DNA of 5,608 nt, taken from NCBI GenBank assembly GCA_017435245.1, contig JAFSFK010000042.1:1-5608 (forward strand), read 5' to 3'. Origin of the DNA: Oscillospiraceae bacterium (GTDB lineage Bacteria; Bacillota; Clostridia; Oscillospirales; Oscillospiraceae). Every line of letters starts with the position of its first letter. Position 1 is the stretch's first letter. The notes beneath the pieces were generated by a model. It made no database searches. It was given only the letters and a program-made list of their open reading frames with translations, and was not told the DNA's origin. Below, in pieces: positions 5,458-5,608 of this stretch. Position numbers and translations under genes: made by a program.

Positions 5458-5490
5458 CAAATTCCGGTTTATCGAGCTGACGCTCGATAA
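5458..5490. repeat. Terminal motif of element D with an adjoining inverted half-copy
   Basis: CAAATTCCGGTTTATCGAG (5458-5476) matches the shared terminal motif at 18 of 19 positions. It is followed almost at once by GCTCGATAA (5482-5490), which pairs with 5469-5477 (9 bp, loop TGAC). This could be the left arm of a fourth element running past the window, or a remnant in which left and right arms are joined after loss of the payload. Confidence 0.65.
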
Positions 5491-5491
5491 T

Positions 5492-5600
5492 AATTGAAAA
5501 TGGAAAATGGAAAATGATTGTGTCGGCTACGCCGACGTTTTAAATTATTTTCCGAAGGAAAATACCACAATTTTCAACTTTCAACTTTCAATTTTCAATT
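5492..5600. repeat. Heptad-armed inverted repeat inside element D
   Basis: The left arm is built of 7-base units TTGAAAA, TGGAAAA, TGGAAAA (5494-5514) and then TGATTGTG. The right arm mirrors it with CAACTTT, CAACTTT, CAATTTT, CAATT (5575-5600), preceded by CACAAT (5566-5571). Between them lie two hairpins, 5522-5536 (GTCGGC, loop TAC) and 5547-5563 (ATTTTCC, loop GAA). It is about 109 bases long and non-coding. The outer right arm of element D is not reached before the window ends. Confidence 0.7.
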
Positions 5601-5608
5601 CGCTCGTC

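Noticed and set aside
5492..5600. CRISPR-like appearance of short periodic repeats near the window end
   Set aside because: The period is 7 bases with no spacers, and the repeats form inverted arms. There is no repeat-spacer structure and no cas gene.

Overview
The window reads as chromosomal DNA of a spore-forming, gut-type Firmicute of the class Clostridia, probably in or near the Oscillospiraceae/Ruminococcaceae. The reasons are an apparent sporulation sigma-K gene, strong AAGGAGG-type ribosome binding sites, moderate GC with C/G-ending codons, and intergenic repeats of a style I associate with that group. The last point is from memory, not from a search.

Layout: (1-100) the right part of a palindromic repeat element; (105-236) a promoter region with four ATCTTA motifs and a TATAAT box; (237-2978) a two-gene + strand operon with a VanR-like OmpR-family response regulator and a 682-residue multi-pass membrane histidine kinase, closed by a strong hairpin terminator; (3024-3227) a second repeat element; (3225-4298, minus) an iron-containing alcohol dehydrogenase; (4299-4713) a 415-base gap with the dehydrogenase promoter and a third, roughly 300-base near-palindromic element; (4714-5391, minus) sigK, uninterrupted and with a likely pro-sequence; (5405-5608) its upstream region and the start of a fourth element.

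The regulator and kinase abut (TAA followed directly by ATG) and form one signalling unit; no target gene lies beside them. The dehydrogenase and sigK point the opposite way, converge on the kinase gene, and appear to be separate transcription units. Nothing links the three functions biochemically.

The most notable content is not the genes. All four intergenic gaps carry a sequence close to the 19-mer TAAATTCCGGTTTATCGAG or its reverse complement. It occurs as two complete inverted pairs plus one arm cut off by each window edge. Different payloads sit inside these frames: hairpin chains, a GATGAGGTG inverted repeat, and heptad A/T repeats. Nine payload hairpins have exactly three-base loops, and two element copies differ by paired changes that keep their stems intact. 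One element end supplies the stop codon of the dehydrogenase. This looks like a family of non-coding, MITE-like modular palindromes; no transposase is present in the window.
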